From Didymodactylos carnosus (Eukaryota > Rotifera > Eurotatoria > Philodinida > Philodinidae), in contig CAJNOQ010000890.1 of NCBI GenBank assembly GCA_905250885.1, positions 1 to 39,555 on the forward strand: a DNA stretch of 39,555 nt, given 5' to 3'. Below, one piece after another: positions 38,458 through 39,555 of the stretch. Position numbers and translations under genes: made by a program. Every line of letters begins with the position of its first letter. Position 1 is the stretch's first letter. Under the pieces are notes generated by a model. That model searched no databases. It saw nothing but the letters and a program-made list of their open reading frames with translations, and was not told where the DNA came from.

Positions 38458-39555
<1,098 letters not shown>

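Overview
The window is metazoan nuclear DNA: AT-rich, with intron-rich genes whose introns are mostly 45-80 nt, standard GT-AG junctions, and animal proteins (salt-inducible kinase, CFAP70, nucleoprotein TPR, 26S proteasome RPT1). A compact-intron invertebrate with motile cilia fits best. A bdelloid rotifer is my leading guess, but this is inferred from gene style, not proven. Several start codons sit just downstream of a good 3' splice site with no visible upstream exon, which would suit spliced-leader trans-splicing.

Layout: 1-2713 is repeat-rich flank with an inverted-repeat element (1359-1720) and a decayed coding relic (1758-2230). 2735-6725 (+) is a nine-exon gene for a 940-residue protein joining three small Cys/His modules, a TALE-like homeodomain and a BRCA1/BARD1-type tandem BRCT. 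This combination is the most unusual thing here. 7797-9329 (+) is a broken paralogue of the same gene, split by a ~570-bp near-palindrome (8430-9001). 10528-10969 (+) is a possible small two-exon gene of unknown function. 10970-15675 is 4.7 kb without a recognisable gene.

15676-20187 (+) is a 20-exon SIK-family kinase. 21372-22569 (+) is a two-exon C-terminal RING protein. 23453-29049 (+) is a 29-exon coiled-coil protein that I read as a short, divergent nucleoprotein TPR/Mlp. 30032-37604 (-) is CFAP70, reconstructed over 31-32 exons to about 1107 residues. 38458 to the end (+) is the 5' part of PSMC2/RPT1, with a one-base frameshift in exon 5 and truncated by the window edge.

CFAP70 and PSMC2 are divergent and may share a promoter; the TPR-like gene and CFAP70 converge. 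I see no common pathway linking these genes: this is an ordinary animal gene neighbourhood apart from the homeodomain-BRCT locus and its relic. All exon models were built by eye from splice sites, reading phase and remembered family motifs; no searches were run.
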